From contig CAZJQI010000088.1 of NCBI GenBank assembly GCA_964548275.1, positions 1-8,083 on the forward strand: a stretch of 8,083 nt of DNA. The letters are read 5' to 3'. Shown here in pieces: positions 1 to 6,875 of the stretch. Under the pieces are notes generated by a model. It saw nothing but the letters and a program-made list of their open reading frames with translations, searched no databases and had not been told where the DNA came from. Position numbers and translations under genes: made by a program. Source of the DNA: JAUVUV01 sp964548275 (GTDB taxonomy: Bacteria > Gemmatimonadota > Glassbacteria > GWA2-58-10). Numbering within the stretch: position 1 is the first letter of the stretch; each line of letters starts with the position of its first letter.

Positions 1-23
1 GGCACGGCGCGCCGTGCCCTTAC
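1..23. repeat. Palindromic intergenic repeat, cut by window edge
   Basis: Bases 1-18 form a perfect palindrome with half-site GGCACGGCG, and the right arm continues as CTTAC to base 23. The left outer arm would lie before base 1 and is not visible. The right half (10-23) ends GCCCTTAC, close to the GCCCCTAC end of the palindrome at 5211-5236; only the inner bases differ. This suggests one family of short REP-like intergenic palindromes with a conserved outer arm and a variable core. It lies downstream of the minus-strand GH20 gene. There is no T-run on either side, so a classical intrinsic terminator is not supported. Confidence 0.55.
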
Positions 24-43
24 CCCGCTCCGCCGAGGTCGCC

Positions 44-74
44 TGATTCGGCTTGCCCGGCTCAAGTCGAATCA
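44..74. repeat. Imperfect inverted repeat (12-bp stem, 7-base loop)
   Basis: TGATTCGGCTTG (44-55) pairs with CAAGTCGAATCA (63-74) with a single G-T mismatch, around the loop CCCGGCT (56-62). It lies 160 bases past the stop of the minus-strand GH20 gene. No T-run follows on either strand, so it could be a structured 3' end, part of the adjacent repeat, or a recombination-type structure. Its role is unknown. Confidence 0.5.
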
Positions 75-233
75 ATGGCATGCCCACCAGCCTGGCTTCG
101 CTCTGCCTGGGATGGAAATTACTTGTCTTCTACACGCTCCTCTATCAAAACTCTCAGGTTACAGGACTACTCAAAGCCCGCTTTTTCTCAGGCGAAAATA
201 ACACGGGCAATGGAAACAGCCACAAAATTGAGC

Positions 234-2465
234 TCATTCCTTCAGCCCCAGGGCTTCAAAGCTACGAACCCTGGCGTAATCCCTGATAAACTCGGCAAGT
301 TTCCGGTTCCACTCCTCCAGGCCCATCCTCTCGTAGGGGGCGAGCATGTACTCGAGTCCCGGGCGGCGGTCTGCGAAATGGTCTTTTAAATCATCCAGTA
401 TGTGCACGAACTTTTTGCCGCCCACGCTCCTGCCCTTTTCATACCGGCTTTTCTCCCAGACAGCCTTGAGGTTTTTCCACATCCGCTCCCGGTCGGCGAG
501 GATCTTCGCCACCAGATTATGCGCAGTTGTCAGACGGCCCACCGCGCCTCTCGGGTCGTTCTCGGCGTAAGCCTCTTTCGAGGCTTCGATGCAAAGTTTC
601 TCCACTTCTTTCAGCCCGAGCAGCATCTCGGCGAAATGTTTCTCGAAATGGGCGATTGACAGCAGCACCTCGAGGTTGTAGCGATTGCGGATACCACGGT
701 CCAGCCTGGCCTGAAGGGCATAGATCGCTTTCTCCAGCTCTGTTTTGATCCGGGGGGCTTTTTCCAGGATGTGAGCGTATTTCCTGTAGAAAGTCGGCTC
801 CACGATCATGTACATGTCCCAGGAAAAGGGCATGAAAGGCGGGTCGAGCTTGAGGTCGATCCGGGTAGTGCTCATGTCCTTGCCCCAGGGGTTGCCGTAG
901 GCCGGCGGCACCTCGGTGGAGGGGACCCTGTCCAGGCTGGATTCGAAAAAGCGCGCGGCTTGTTCCAGTGTGCGGTAGATTTCCACCATCCCGCCATGAC
1001 CCGGGCCGTAGAAAGTGTCCATGAAATCGGCCACATTCTGCTCAACTGCCGGCTTTCCCGGTGTCCAGGCGTACTGGGTCACCGTGGCCCAGCCGAGCCA
1101 GAAACATTCCTCGTGAAGGCCGGAGTCATCCCAGGTTGCGGCAAAGGAGCCGATAGGGTCTGCTCCCATCTCGAGTCCCCTGGTCACCGTTGTCGAGACG
1201 CCTTTCAGCCGGCCCTCGGTTTGACGGCCGCGGTAAGTTGTGGGGAAATAGTTGGGGAAAAGTTTTTCCCCACCCTGCATGGAACTGTAGGCAAGCTGGC
1301 GGATTCCAACCTTTGCCTCCTCGCGCAGGAATTCCTTATCTGCGCCCATCACCCCGTCAATCAGGTCAGGAGGAAGCTGCGAGATATGTTTGGGGAGCAG
1401 GGGATACTCCACCCAGCAGAGCATCCTTCGCCCGCGCTCTGCGAGAAAGGCGTGCATCCGGTTGACATAATCCACCCAGGCCTGGCTGCGGTTCTCTTCA
1501 TTGTATGGTTTCCTGCATTTGGCGCAGATACCCGCGAAATAAATTTCGTCAGTGGATACGTGGAAATATTTCACACCCGGGGTGGCCTCTATCATGTCGG
1601 TGTACATGTCCTCGATCAGCTTCATTGCCTCCTCATCGCACATGCAGGCCTGGTAGTTGCTGCCGTCTGCGCGAAGGTGGGCGAACTGGTCGTGCTTGAG
1701 CACATAGGCCATGTGGGCCGGGGACTGGATCACCGGCACGAGCTGGATATGCCGCTCCAGTGCGTAGCGGGTAAGCTCCTGCATTTCCTCTTTGGTATAT
1801 GCCCCCGGCACGCCGATAACCGGGTGGCTCGGGTATTCGTACTTGTCCTCCATCTCGAACCCGATACAGTTGACCTTGAAAAGGGAGAGCCAGTCGATAA
1901 GGCGTCTCAGGGTTTCAGGCCGTTTCTGGTGGTGCTTGGTGTCCCAGTGAATGAAGCGAAGCTGCAAGGCGGGCCAATCGGTAATCGTGCCGGAGGGTAA
2001 TCTCCACTGGCCGGAAGATACCCGGCGTAAAAGCTGCAAAAAACTCTGCACGCCGTAAAACAGGCCCTGATCCGAGTTGCCGGTGATCTGAACCCGGTCA
2101 GCGGAAATATCGAGCCTGTATGCCTGCTCGGCCAGGGCCGCTTTCTTTGTTTCCCTGACAGTGCCGGGCACGACTTTAAGAATGATCTCCTTTTGCCGTG
2201 TATCGCTCTCTTTCAGTTTCAGTCCGTGAAGTTCGGCAGCCTTTGCCATAAGAGTGCGCACGGCGATATGGTCTGCTCCGACCGCGGCAGCCACGCCCCA
2301 GGTCTGGTCGAGGTGCACCTCGCCGCCGTCCAGAGCAACTTTCTGCGGCGCTGGGATCAGGCTGTAGCCGGAGCGGCGAAGCTCGGTGGCAAAACCATCC
2401 GCGGCAAGGGAGGTGACGGCAAAGGAGAATAGCATTACCAGGAACGAAAGGACGGTCTTGCGCAT
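234..2465 (-). CDS. Secreted GH20-type beta-N-acetylhexosaminidase-like protein
   Basis: This gene encodes 743 residues and is probably a glycoside hydrolase of family 20, which removes terminal N-acetylhexosamine by substrate-assisted retaining catalysis. Residues 1-22 are a Sec signal peptide (RK, a hydrophobic core, then SLAA), so the enzyme is exported. Residues about 34-150 match the GH20 N-terminal alpha/beta domain (LIPAPQKV start, QGLFYGVQSFLQLL end). The TIM barrel starts near 165 with the substrate-contact arginine position in LQLRFIHWD. The catalytic Asp-Glu pair is D306-E307 in HVSTDE, where typical enzymes have HxGGDE. Barrel tryptophans lie in CWVEYP (W351) and ATWDDSG (W445). 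After about residue 500 there is a long, mainly helical extension of about 240 residues. Cysteines C274, C276, C314 and C317 cluster around the active-site strand. The start has a strong GGGAGG site a few bases upstream. The gene lies 60 bases after the propeller gene on the same strand, but its base composition is very different. The exact substrate cannot be told. Confidence 0.88.
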   Translation of the reverse strand: MRKTVLSFLVMLFSFAVTSLAADGFATELRRSGYSLIPAPQKVALDGGEVHLDQTWGVAAAVGADHIAVRTLMAKAAELHGLKLKESDTRQKEIILKVVPGTVRETKKAALAEQAYRLDISADRVQITGNSDQGLFYGVQSFLQLLRRVSSGQWRLPSGTITDWPALQLRFIHWDTKHHQKRPETLRRLIDWLSLFKVNCIGFEMEDKYEYPSHPVIGVPGAYTKEEMQELTRYALERHIQLVPVIQSPAHMAYVLKHDQFAHLRADGSNYQACMCDEEAMKLIEDMYTDMIEATPGVKYFHVSTDEIYFAGICAKCRKPYNEENRSQAWVDYVNRMHAFLAERGRRMLCWVEYPLLPKHISQLPPDLIDGVMGADKEFLREEAKVGIRQLAYSSMQGGEKLFPNYFPTTYRGRQTEGRLKGVSTTVTRGLEMGADPIGSFAATWDDSGLHEECFWLGWATVTQYAWTPGKPAVEQNVADFMDTFYGPGHGGMVEIYRTLEQAARFFESSLDRVPSTEVPPAYGNPWGKDMSTTRIDLKLDPPFMPFSWDMYMIVEPTFYRKYAHILEKAPRIKTELEKAIYALQARLDRGIRNRYNLEVLLSIAHFEKHFAEMLLGLKEVEKLCIEASKEAYAENDPRGAVGRLTTAHNLVAKILADRERMWKNLKAVWEKSRYEKGRSVGGKKFVHILDDLKDHFADRRPGLEYMLAPYERMGLEEWNRKLAEFIRDYARVRSFEALGLKE

Positions 2466-2506
2466 GGATTACCTCCCATTACGAGTATTTATGTTCCTAT
2501 ATCTAA

Positions 2507-2532
2507 ATATTAAATATCATCAGATTTAATAT
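2507..2532. repeat. AT-only inverted repeat over the propeller gene's stop codon
   Basis: ATATTAAAT (2507-2515) and ATTTAATAT (2524-2532) form a perfect 9-bp inverted repeat with an 8-base loop. It covers the stop codon (2526-2528) of the minus-strand propeller gene. A stem made only of A-T pairs is weak and no U-run follows in the minus-strand transcript, so termination is doubtful. In DNA this AT-rich it may be chance. Confidence 0.35.
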
Positions 2533-3656
2533 ATTCTTCTAAAAAAATCAGAGACGCTAAAATTAATTGGAGTCCTAGTATTAAATAATGAGTCACCACC
2601 CCAAGTAAGAGTACTAGATAAAATTCCTTCCAATTGTTTCAAATCAGTCCCATCGGTTTTTATACTTAATGAAATTCTTCCTTCTGGTTTAATGCTATAC
2701 TTAAAAAATACTAATAATGAATCATTGGGGGATATTAATAGTGGCATAGCGGCATCACCAACTAAGTATCTCTTGCCAGAGCCATCAGAGTTGATAGAGA
2801 AAACTTTAACTGTTTTTTCATGAGACACTATGCCAAAAAGCTTATCACCTTCTTTCGAGATACACTCAATCATCGAGCTGCATATAAAAACAGGTTGCCT
2901 TTCATCCTCCAAAGATACTTTATAAGTATTTTCACTATATCTTTCCCTTCTGTCACCGTAATGAGCCTTAAAATAGACATTCTTTCCATCCTTAGACCAG
3001 AGAGGTGGTTTTCTCCTGGAACTATATATCCAAATCATTGGTGCAGGACTTAATTCAACAGAAGGCGGAGCAAGAACTCTATGGCCGGTTCCGTCTGAGT
3101 TTATCAAATGAAGTGCCCATTCTCCTTTAGGCTTTTCATTTTTCTCCTTTCTCATGTAATAATATACAACTTTACTTTCATCAGGAGAAAAAGCAGGTGC
3201 CGCAAATAAACCGATATCTTTGATCAGACATGTTGTCATATCTAAATTAAAATCATAGATATAAAGACCGTTTTCTTCATATGCTCTACCCAAAGATTGG
3301 TGTTTTGAGGCAAAGATCAGTTTGTTTCCCTTAGGCGACAACCAAGTGTTAATTATACCTGGAACCTTTCCAGACATTAATTTTCCTTTAGTCAACAATA
3401 CTGTTTTATCACCGGGGGCTATTTGAGTCTTTTGATGCCTCGTAATATCATATTTAAAAATCATACCATCTTTAATGAACAAAAGGTCATTAATACTGGT
3501 ATTCTTTGATATCATAGATGCAATATCTTTGTTGGGAATTCTAAGATGCGATAATTCTAAAAAAATTTTTTCTTCCCCATCAGAATGGGCTGGAGAAATC
3601 GCTAGTCCCGTAGCAGCAAACAAAACGAGTTTTAATGCATCTCTCCTCGTAATCAT
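2526..3656 (-). CDS. Tat-exported TolB/PD40-like beta-propeller protein
   Basis: The product has 376 residues. The N-terminus TRRDALK (3-9), a hydrophobic stretch (10-22) and AHS at 23-25 look like a twin-arginine signal with a cleavage site, so the protein is probably exported folded. The mature part contains repeated PD40/WD40-like blades. Blade signatures are at about 105-140 (WLSPKGNKLIFAS), 155-195 (FSPDESKVVYYY then INSDGTGHRVL), 219-255 (WSKDGKNVYF), 264-298 (ISKEGDKLFGI then INSDGSGKRYL) and 308-343 (ISPNDSLLVFF then KTDGTDLKQL), with a last partial blade near 350. That fits a six-blade TolB-type propeller. I see no catalytic domain, so binding or scaffolding is the likely role; the partner is unknown. 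The ATG has GGAGG four bases upstream. The gene is about one third GC, far below its neighbours, which suggests separate ancestry. The 60-base gap allows co-transcription with the GH20 gene downstream. Confidence 0.85.
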   Translation of the reverse strand: MITRRDALKLVLFAATGLAISPAHSDGEEKIFLELSHLRIPNKDIASMISKNTSINDLLFIKDGMIFKYDITRHQKTQIAPGDKTVLLTKGKLMSGKVPGIINTWLSPKGNKLIFASKHQSLGRAYEENGLYIYDFNLDMTTCLIKDIGLFAAPAFSPDESKVVYYYMRKEKNEKPKGEWALHLINSDGTGHRVLAPPSVELSPAPMIWIYSSRRKPPLWSKDGKNVYFKAHYGDRRERYSENTYKVSLEDERQPVFICSSMIECISKEGDKLFGIVSHEKTVKVFSINSDGSGKRYLVGDAAMPLLISPNDSLLVFFKYSIKPEGRISLSIKTDGTDLKQLEGILSSTLTWGGDSLFNTRTPINFSVSDFFRRIY

Positions 3657-3717
3657 TTTGCCTCCAACTGTTAAATCAAATATAATTAATTTTATTCCCT
3701 ATATCATTAAAATATTA

Positions 3718-3727
3718 TTGTATACAA
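3718..3727. promoter_or_regulatory. Possible GntR-type operator core
   Basis: TTGTATACAA is a perfect 10-bp palindrome 61 bases upstream of the propeller gene's start codon. The same core occurs in operators of the FadR/GntR subfamily of repressors, as I recall from the Bacillus gluconate operator. The symmetry does not extend outward. In AT-rich sequence a palindrome of this length may arise by chance, and no GntR gene is in the window. Confidence 0.22.
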
Positions 3728-4104
3728 CCATCATCACCTTCCCCATAATAGCCTAAAAAAGGAAAAACACAATTAGTTAGCGATTTAAACAAATAAAATC
3801 CTAACAAATACCATGTATAGCTGGTGAGAGGATCAGTGAATTTTTCAGGGTATTAATATACCCCTCTCGTATAAAAGAAATTTGTAGTAGATTTTGTATT
3901 ATCTGAAATTGGCTTTATAAATATCCAGAAAAAGGTATATCCAAATTGAAATTTTTTGAAAAGCAGGTGGGATATTGACAATATATGCAAAATAAATTTC
4001 CTTTCAATAATCTTGTATTAATTTCAACGAACTCCATTGATCTTTTTGCATAGCGATAAAACAGGGAATTTCTTAATTTATTGAACAAAAGGGAATACCC
4101 GTTC

Positions 4105-4110
4105 AAGGAG
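4105..4110 (+). promoter_or_regulatory. Shine-Dalgarno site of the URO-D-like gene
   Basis: AAGGAG ends seven bases before the ATG at 4118. This is near-ideal spacing and fixes the start. Confidence 0.85.
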
Positions 4111-4117
4111 AGCCCGT

Positions 4118-5188
4118 ATGCCCCAAATGACCACTCACGAACGAATGAGCCGGATGTATGAGCACCGCGAGGCTGACCGCGTGCCGTTTTTCGATTTCCC
4201 CTGGGAGACTACAATCGAGCGCTGGCACGCTGAGGGGCTGCCGCAAGGGGTGAGTTTCGAGGACTATTTCGGCCTGGACCATGTTTTTACTATAATCGTG
4301 GACAACAGCCCGCAGTACGAAAAGCGCACTGTAGAAGAGACCGGGGATTACATAATCTCGACCACCGAGTGGGGAGTGACCATGAAAAACTGGAAACACG
4401 CCTCCTCCACCCCGGAGTTCCTCGATTTCACGATCACAGACCCGGACACCTGGCGGGCGGCGAAAGCCCGCATGGTCCCCGGCAGCGACCGGATTCCCTG
4501 GGAGCTGCTCAAGAAAGAATACCGCACCCGGCGCGAGCGGGGCGACTGGATCGAGGCGCTGATCTGGTTCGGTTTCGATGTGACCCACTCCTGGGCAGTG
4601 GGCACCCAGCGGCTGCTGGTTGCCTTGATCGAGCAGCCTGAGTGGTGCATGGACATGTTCTCCCATTTCCTGGAGGTTAACCTGAAGCTTCTGGAGATGG
4701 TCCGGGAGCAGGGCTACAACTTCGACTCGATCACCTGGTACGACGACCTGGGCTACAAGGGCAACCAGTTCATTTCCGTGGAAATGTACCGCGAGCTGCT
4801 CAAGCCGTTTCACAGGCGGGCTGTGGAATGGGCCAAAGCCAGGGGGCTCAAAAGCCGCCTTCACTCCTGCGGGGACGTGCGGCCGCTGGTGCCGGAGTTT
4901 ATCGAGCTGGGAATCGACGCACTGAATCCCCTAGAGGTGAAAGCGGGCATGGACCCGGTGAAAATCAAGCAGGAGTACGGCAGCCAGCTTGTGCTTCATG
5001 GCGGGGTGAACGCCGTGCTCTGGGACAAGCCGGATCAGATCGAGGAGGAGATCAGGCGGGTATTGCCGAGACTCAAAGAAGGCGGGGGCTATATTTTCGC
5101 ATCCGACCACTCGATCCCTGACACAGTGGGCCTGGAGGATTTCAGGCGGATAGTGGATTGTTACAAAGAGGTGGGAGCTTACGAGTGA
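4118..5188 (+). CDS. Uroporphyrinogen-decarboxylase (URO-D) superfamily protein, probable methyltransferase
   Basis: The product has 356 residues with the URO-D TIM-barrel fold, which is shared by HemE and by the corrinoid-linked methyltransferases MtaA, MtbA and CmuA. The start HERMSRMYEHREADRVPFFDF is typical of the non-HemE branch. The HemE N-terminal arginine motif (RQAGRY type) is absent, so haem synthesis is unlikely. Family landmarks are YDDLGYKG (208-215), the metal-binding-type HSCGD (H249, C251), LHGGVN (293-298) and FASDHSIP (327-334). In MtaA-type enzymes zinc is held by His-x-Cys plus a later Cys. Here the later position appears to hold D330-H331 instead, so any metal site would differ. 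No signal peptide is seen, so it is cytoplasmic. Codon use is GC-rich (some stretches near 70%). It lies 142 bases upstream of the MttB-like gene on the same strand, which supports a role in one-carbon transfer. Whether the acceptor is folate, a thiol or something else is not visible. Confidence 0.9.
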   Translation: MPQMTTHERMSRMYEHREADRVPFFDFPWETTIERWHAEGLPQGVSFEDYFGLDHVFTIIVDNSPQYEKRTVEETGDYIISTTEWGVTMKNWKHASSTPEFLDFTITDPDTWRAAKARMVPGSDRIPWELLKKEYRTRRERGDWIEALIWFGFDVTHSWAVGTQRLLVALIEQPEWCMDMFSHFLEVNLKLLEMVREQGYNFDSITWYDDLGYKGNQFISVEMYRELLKPFHRRAVEWAKARGLKSRLHSCGDVRPLVPEFIELGIDALNPLEVKAGMDPVKIKQEYGSQLVLHGGVNAVLWDKPDQIEEEIRRVLPRLKEGGGYIFASDHSIPDTVGLEDFRRIVDCYKEVGAYE

Positions 5189-5210
5189 GGTTTTTTATAG
5201 CCACCGCTGC

Positions 5211-5236
5211 AGGGGCGGTTCGCGAACCGCCCCTAC
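5211..5236. repeat. Perfect 24-bp palindrome, REP-like intergenic repeat
   Basis: Bases 5211-5222 (AGGGGCGGTTCG) are followed directly by their exact reverse complement (5223-5234) and then AC. The outer arm GCCCCTAC resembles the right arm of the element at 1-23 (GCCCTTAC). Palindromes of the form GTAGGGGC...GCCCCTAC are, to my knowledge, common dispersed repeats in several uncultured bacterial lineages. No U-run follows on either strand, so it is not a standard terminator, though it would form a very stable RNA hairpin between the two methyltransferase genes. Confidence 0.75.
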
Positions 5237-5316
5237 GTGCTATTTCATCTTTCAGGAAAAATACGCAACCGAATTTTTGAATTACGGCACCAGGACTAAA
5301 ATCCATCCAATGATCG

Positions 5317-5323
5317 AAAGGAG
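5317..5323 (+). promoter_or_regulatory. Shine-Dalgarno site deciding the MttB-like start
   Basis: AAAGGAG ends seven bases before TTG at 5331. The other in-frame starts, TTG 5277 and ATG 5310, have only a weak AGGA 19 and 14 bases away. This site supports initiation at 5331. Confidence 0.75.
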
Positions 5324-5330
5324 AAAATCA

Positions 5331-6791
5331 TTGAGGCCGACAGTTAAATTCCTGGAGGACAGCCTTATCGAAAAGATCGTTTCCGAAGCGATACATATTC
5401 TCTGCACCCTGGGTGTGGAGGTACATAATAAGGAACTCTTATCCATGCTTTCGGATCACGGGGCAAAAGTCGATATGGACAGGCTCCACGTGATATTCAC
5501 GAAGGAGATAATCGAAAAGGCGGTAAAAGCGGCACCGGAATCATTCAAACTTTACGATGTCAATGGAAAACAAACCCATGATCTTTCCGGATACAATGTT
5601 TATTTTACGCCCGGTTCCGCTGCACTCAACATTCTCGATTACCCCACCAAAGAGATCCGCAAGCCTTTGACTGAAGACTACATAAATTATACAAAAGTTG
5701 TCAGCCAGCTGGAGTATATCGCTTCCCAGAGCACGGCCCTGATACCGGCAGATGTGCATGAGAAGATTTCCGACAGTTACCGGCTTTTCCTGAGCCTTCT
5801 TTACTGCGAAAAGCCGGTTGTCACTGGAGCGTTTACTGTTGAATCCATGGCAGCCATGAAAGATTTTCAACTCGCGGTTCGAGGAACCGAAGCCGCGCTC
5901 AAGGAAAAGCCGTTGACCATTTTCTCCTGCTGCCCCACTTCCCCGTTAAAATGGAGTGACGTGACCTCGCAAAATGTCGTGGACTGCGCGCGATACCACA
6001 TACCGGTGGAATTTATCGCCATGCCTCTTTCCGGGTTCATGGCTCCGGTTACACTTACCGGCACGCTTATCCAGCATACCGCCGAGACTCTGAGCGGGGT
6101 TGCGATCAGCCAGTTGACCAACCCCGGCGCACCGATCCTGTATGGAGGCTCCCCTGCAATCTTTGACATACGCTATGAGACCACACCAATGGGGGCTGTG
6201 GAAACCATGATGATAGACTGCGCTTACAATGAGATCGGAAAATACCTGGGCTTGCCGACCCAGGCGTATATATCGTTAAGCGATGCCAAACAACTCGACG
6301 CCCAGGCAGGCCTTGAAAGCGGAATTGGAGCCACCCTTGCTGCGTTATCCGGAATCAACAGCATATCAGGGCCGGGAATGATAGATTTCGAAAGCTGCCA
6401 GAGCCTGGAAAAGCTGGTTGTGGATAATGAAATCTGCGGTATGACTTACAGGCTGATTAAAAGTATAGAACCCAAAGAAGATTTTCCTGCTCTTCCGATA
6501 TTTCAGGAACTGCTCAAAGAACGCCATTTGCTTATCTCGGAACATACCCTGCGCTATCTTGAAGGGGAGCACTTTCTCCCGGGCCCTGCGATTGACCGTG
6601 CAAACAGAACCCGATGGAAAGATGAGGGCGGGTTGACTCTCGAGGAGCGCGCACACTGTGAGGTGGAAAAATTGCTGAACGATTACAAGGGGCCAGGATT
6701 ACCCGGGGAAGTCAAAAAGGACTTGATAAAGCTTATGGATCAGGAAGCCCGCCGCTGCGGCCAGGACAAGCTTCCGGAGAGATCGTGTTGA
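5331..6791 (+). CDS. MttB-superfamily (non-pyrrolysine) corrinoid methyltransferase
   Basis: From TTG 5331 the product has 486 residues, close to the usual 480-495 for the trimethylamine methyltransferase (MttB) superfamily. It then begins MRPTVKFLEDSLIEKI, the usual family N-terminus. Starts at TTG 5277 (504 residues) or ATG 5310 (493) are possible but add unmatched residues and lack good ribosome binding sites. Numbering from 5331, family landmarks are GAFTVESM (166-173), ISQLTNPGAPILYGGSPAIFD (259-279), GLPTQAY (307-313), SDAKQLDAQAGLES (317-330) and VVDNEI (363-368). The archaeal enzyme uses an in-frame UAG for pyrrolysine. The open frame here has no internal amber codon, so this is the MtgB-like kind. 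Known relatives demethylate glycine betaine, proline betaine, carnitine or similar quaternary amines and pass the methyl to a corrinoid protein. The substrate here cannot be assigned. It is cytoplasmic, with GC near 50-55%, lower than the URO-D-like gene before it. No corrinoid protein adjoins it. Confidence 0.93.
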   Translation: MRPTVKFLEDSLIEKIVSEAIHILCTLGVEVHNKELLSMLSDHGAKVDMDRLHVIFTKEIIEKAVKAAPESFKLYDVNGKQTHDLSGYNVYFTPGSAALNILDYPTKEIRKPLTEDYINYTKVVSQLEYIASQSTALIPADVHEKISDSYRLFLSLLYCEKPVVTGAFTVESMAAMKDFQLAVRGTEAALKEKPLTIFSCCPTSPLKWSDVTSQNVVDCARYHIPVEFIAMPLSGFMAPVTLTGTLIQHTAETLSGVAISQLTNPGAPILYGGSPAIFDIRYETTPMGAVETMMIDCAYNEIGKYLGLPTQAYISLSDAKQLDAQAGLESGIGATLAALSGINSISGPGMIDFESCQSLEKLVVDNEICGMTYRLIKSIEPKEDFPALPIFQELLKERHLLISEHTLRYLEGEHFLPGPAIDRANRTRWKDEGGLTLEERAHCEVEKLLNDYKGPGLPGEVKKDLIKLMDQEARRCGQDKLPERSC

Positions 6792-6875
6792 ATCGAGCCC
6801 GGCAATTGGGCCTTCTCCCCAGCTTTCCTTCGACTCATCCGGCTGGAAAGGCAGGATTCATTGCCTGGCAAGAGA

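Larger units (their letters stand above)
3657..4117. other. AT-rich divergent intergenic region, no gene
   Basis: These 461 bases separate the divergently read propeller and URO-D-like genes, so both promoters should lie here. I see a TTGTATACAA palindrome (3718-3727), a small hairpin (GGGTAT, loop TAAT, ATACCC; 3848-3863), and a TTGACA hexamer at 3975-3980 with no convincing -10 box at the right distance. The only open frame, on the minus strand at 3915-4106, begins with TTG, has no ribosome binding site and resembles nothing. I call no gene here. Confidence 0.6.

Noticed and set aside
771..2000. 409-codon open frame on the plus strand
   Set aside because: It lies wholly antisense to the GH20 gene, whose domains are clear. 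The product has no family resemblance, and the frame is open because of GC-rich codon bias.
3975..3980. Perfect TTGACA -35 box ahead of the URO-D-like gene
   Set aside because: No acceptable -10 hexamer occurs at 16-18 bases; the nearest AATAAT is 25 bases away.
3915..4106. 63-codon minus-strand frame in the AT-rich intergenic region
   Set aside because: It starts with TTG, has no ribosome binding site, overlaps the Shine-Dalgarno site of the opposite gene and has no recognisable features.
4103..4864. 253-codon open frame on the minus strand
   Set aside because: It is antisense to the URO-D-like gene, which has a strong ribosome binding site and family motifs.
4118..5188. Haem-pathway uroporphyrinogen decarboxylase HemE
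   Set aside because: The HemE arginine-rich N-terminal signature is absent, while the HSCGD metal-site motif of the methyltransferase branch is present.
5181..5196. Terminator after the URO-D-like gene (T6 at 5191-5196)
   Set aside because: The stem before the T-run is only about four pairs, one of them a wobble, and it overlaps the stop codon.
5331..6791. Pyrrolysine-containing trimethylamine methyltransferase
   Set aside because: The frame runs open to a TGA stop with no in-frame TAG, so no pyrrolysine codon is present.
6823..6866. Terminator hairpins between the convergent MttB-like and EamA genes
   Set aside because: CTTTCC/GGAAAG and AGGCA/TGCCT are stems of five or six pairs with no T-run on either strand.
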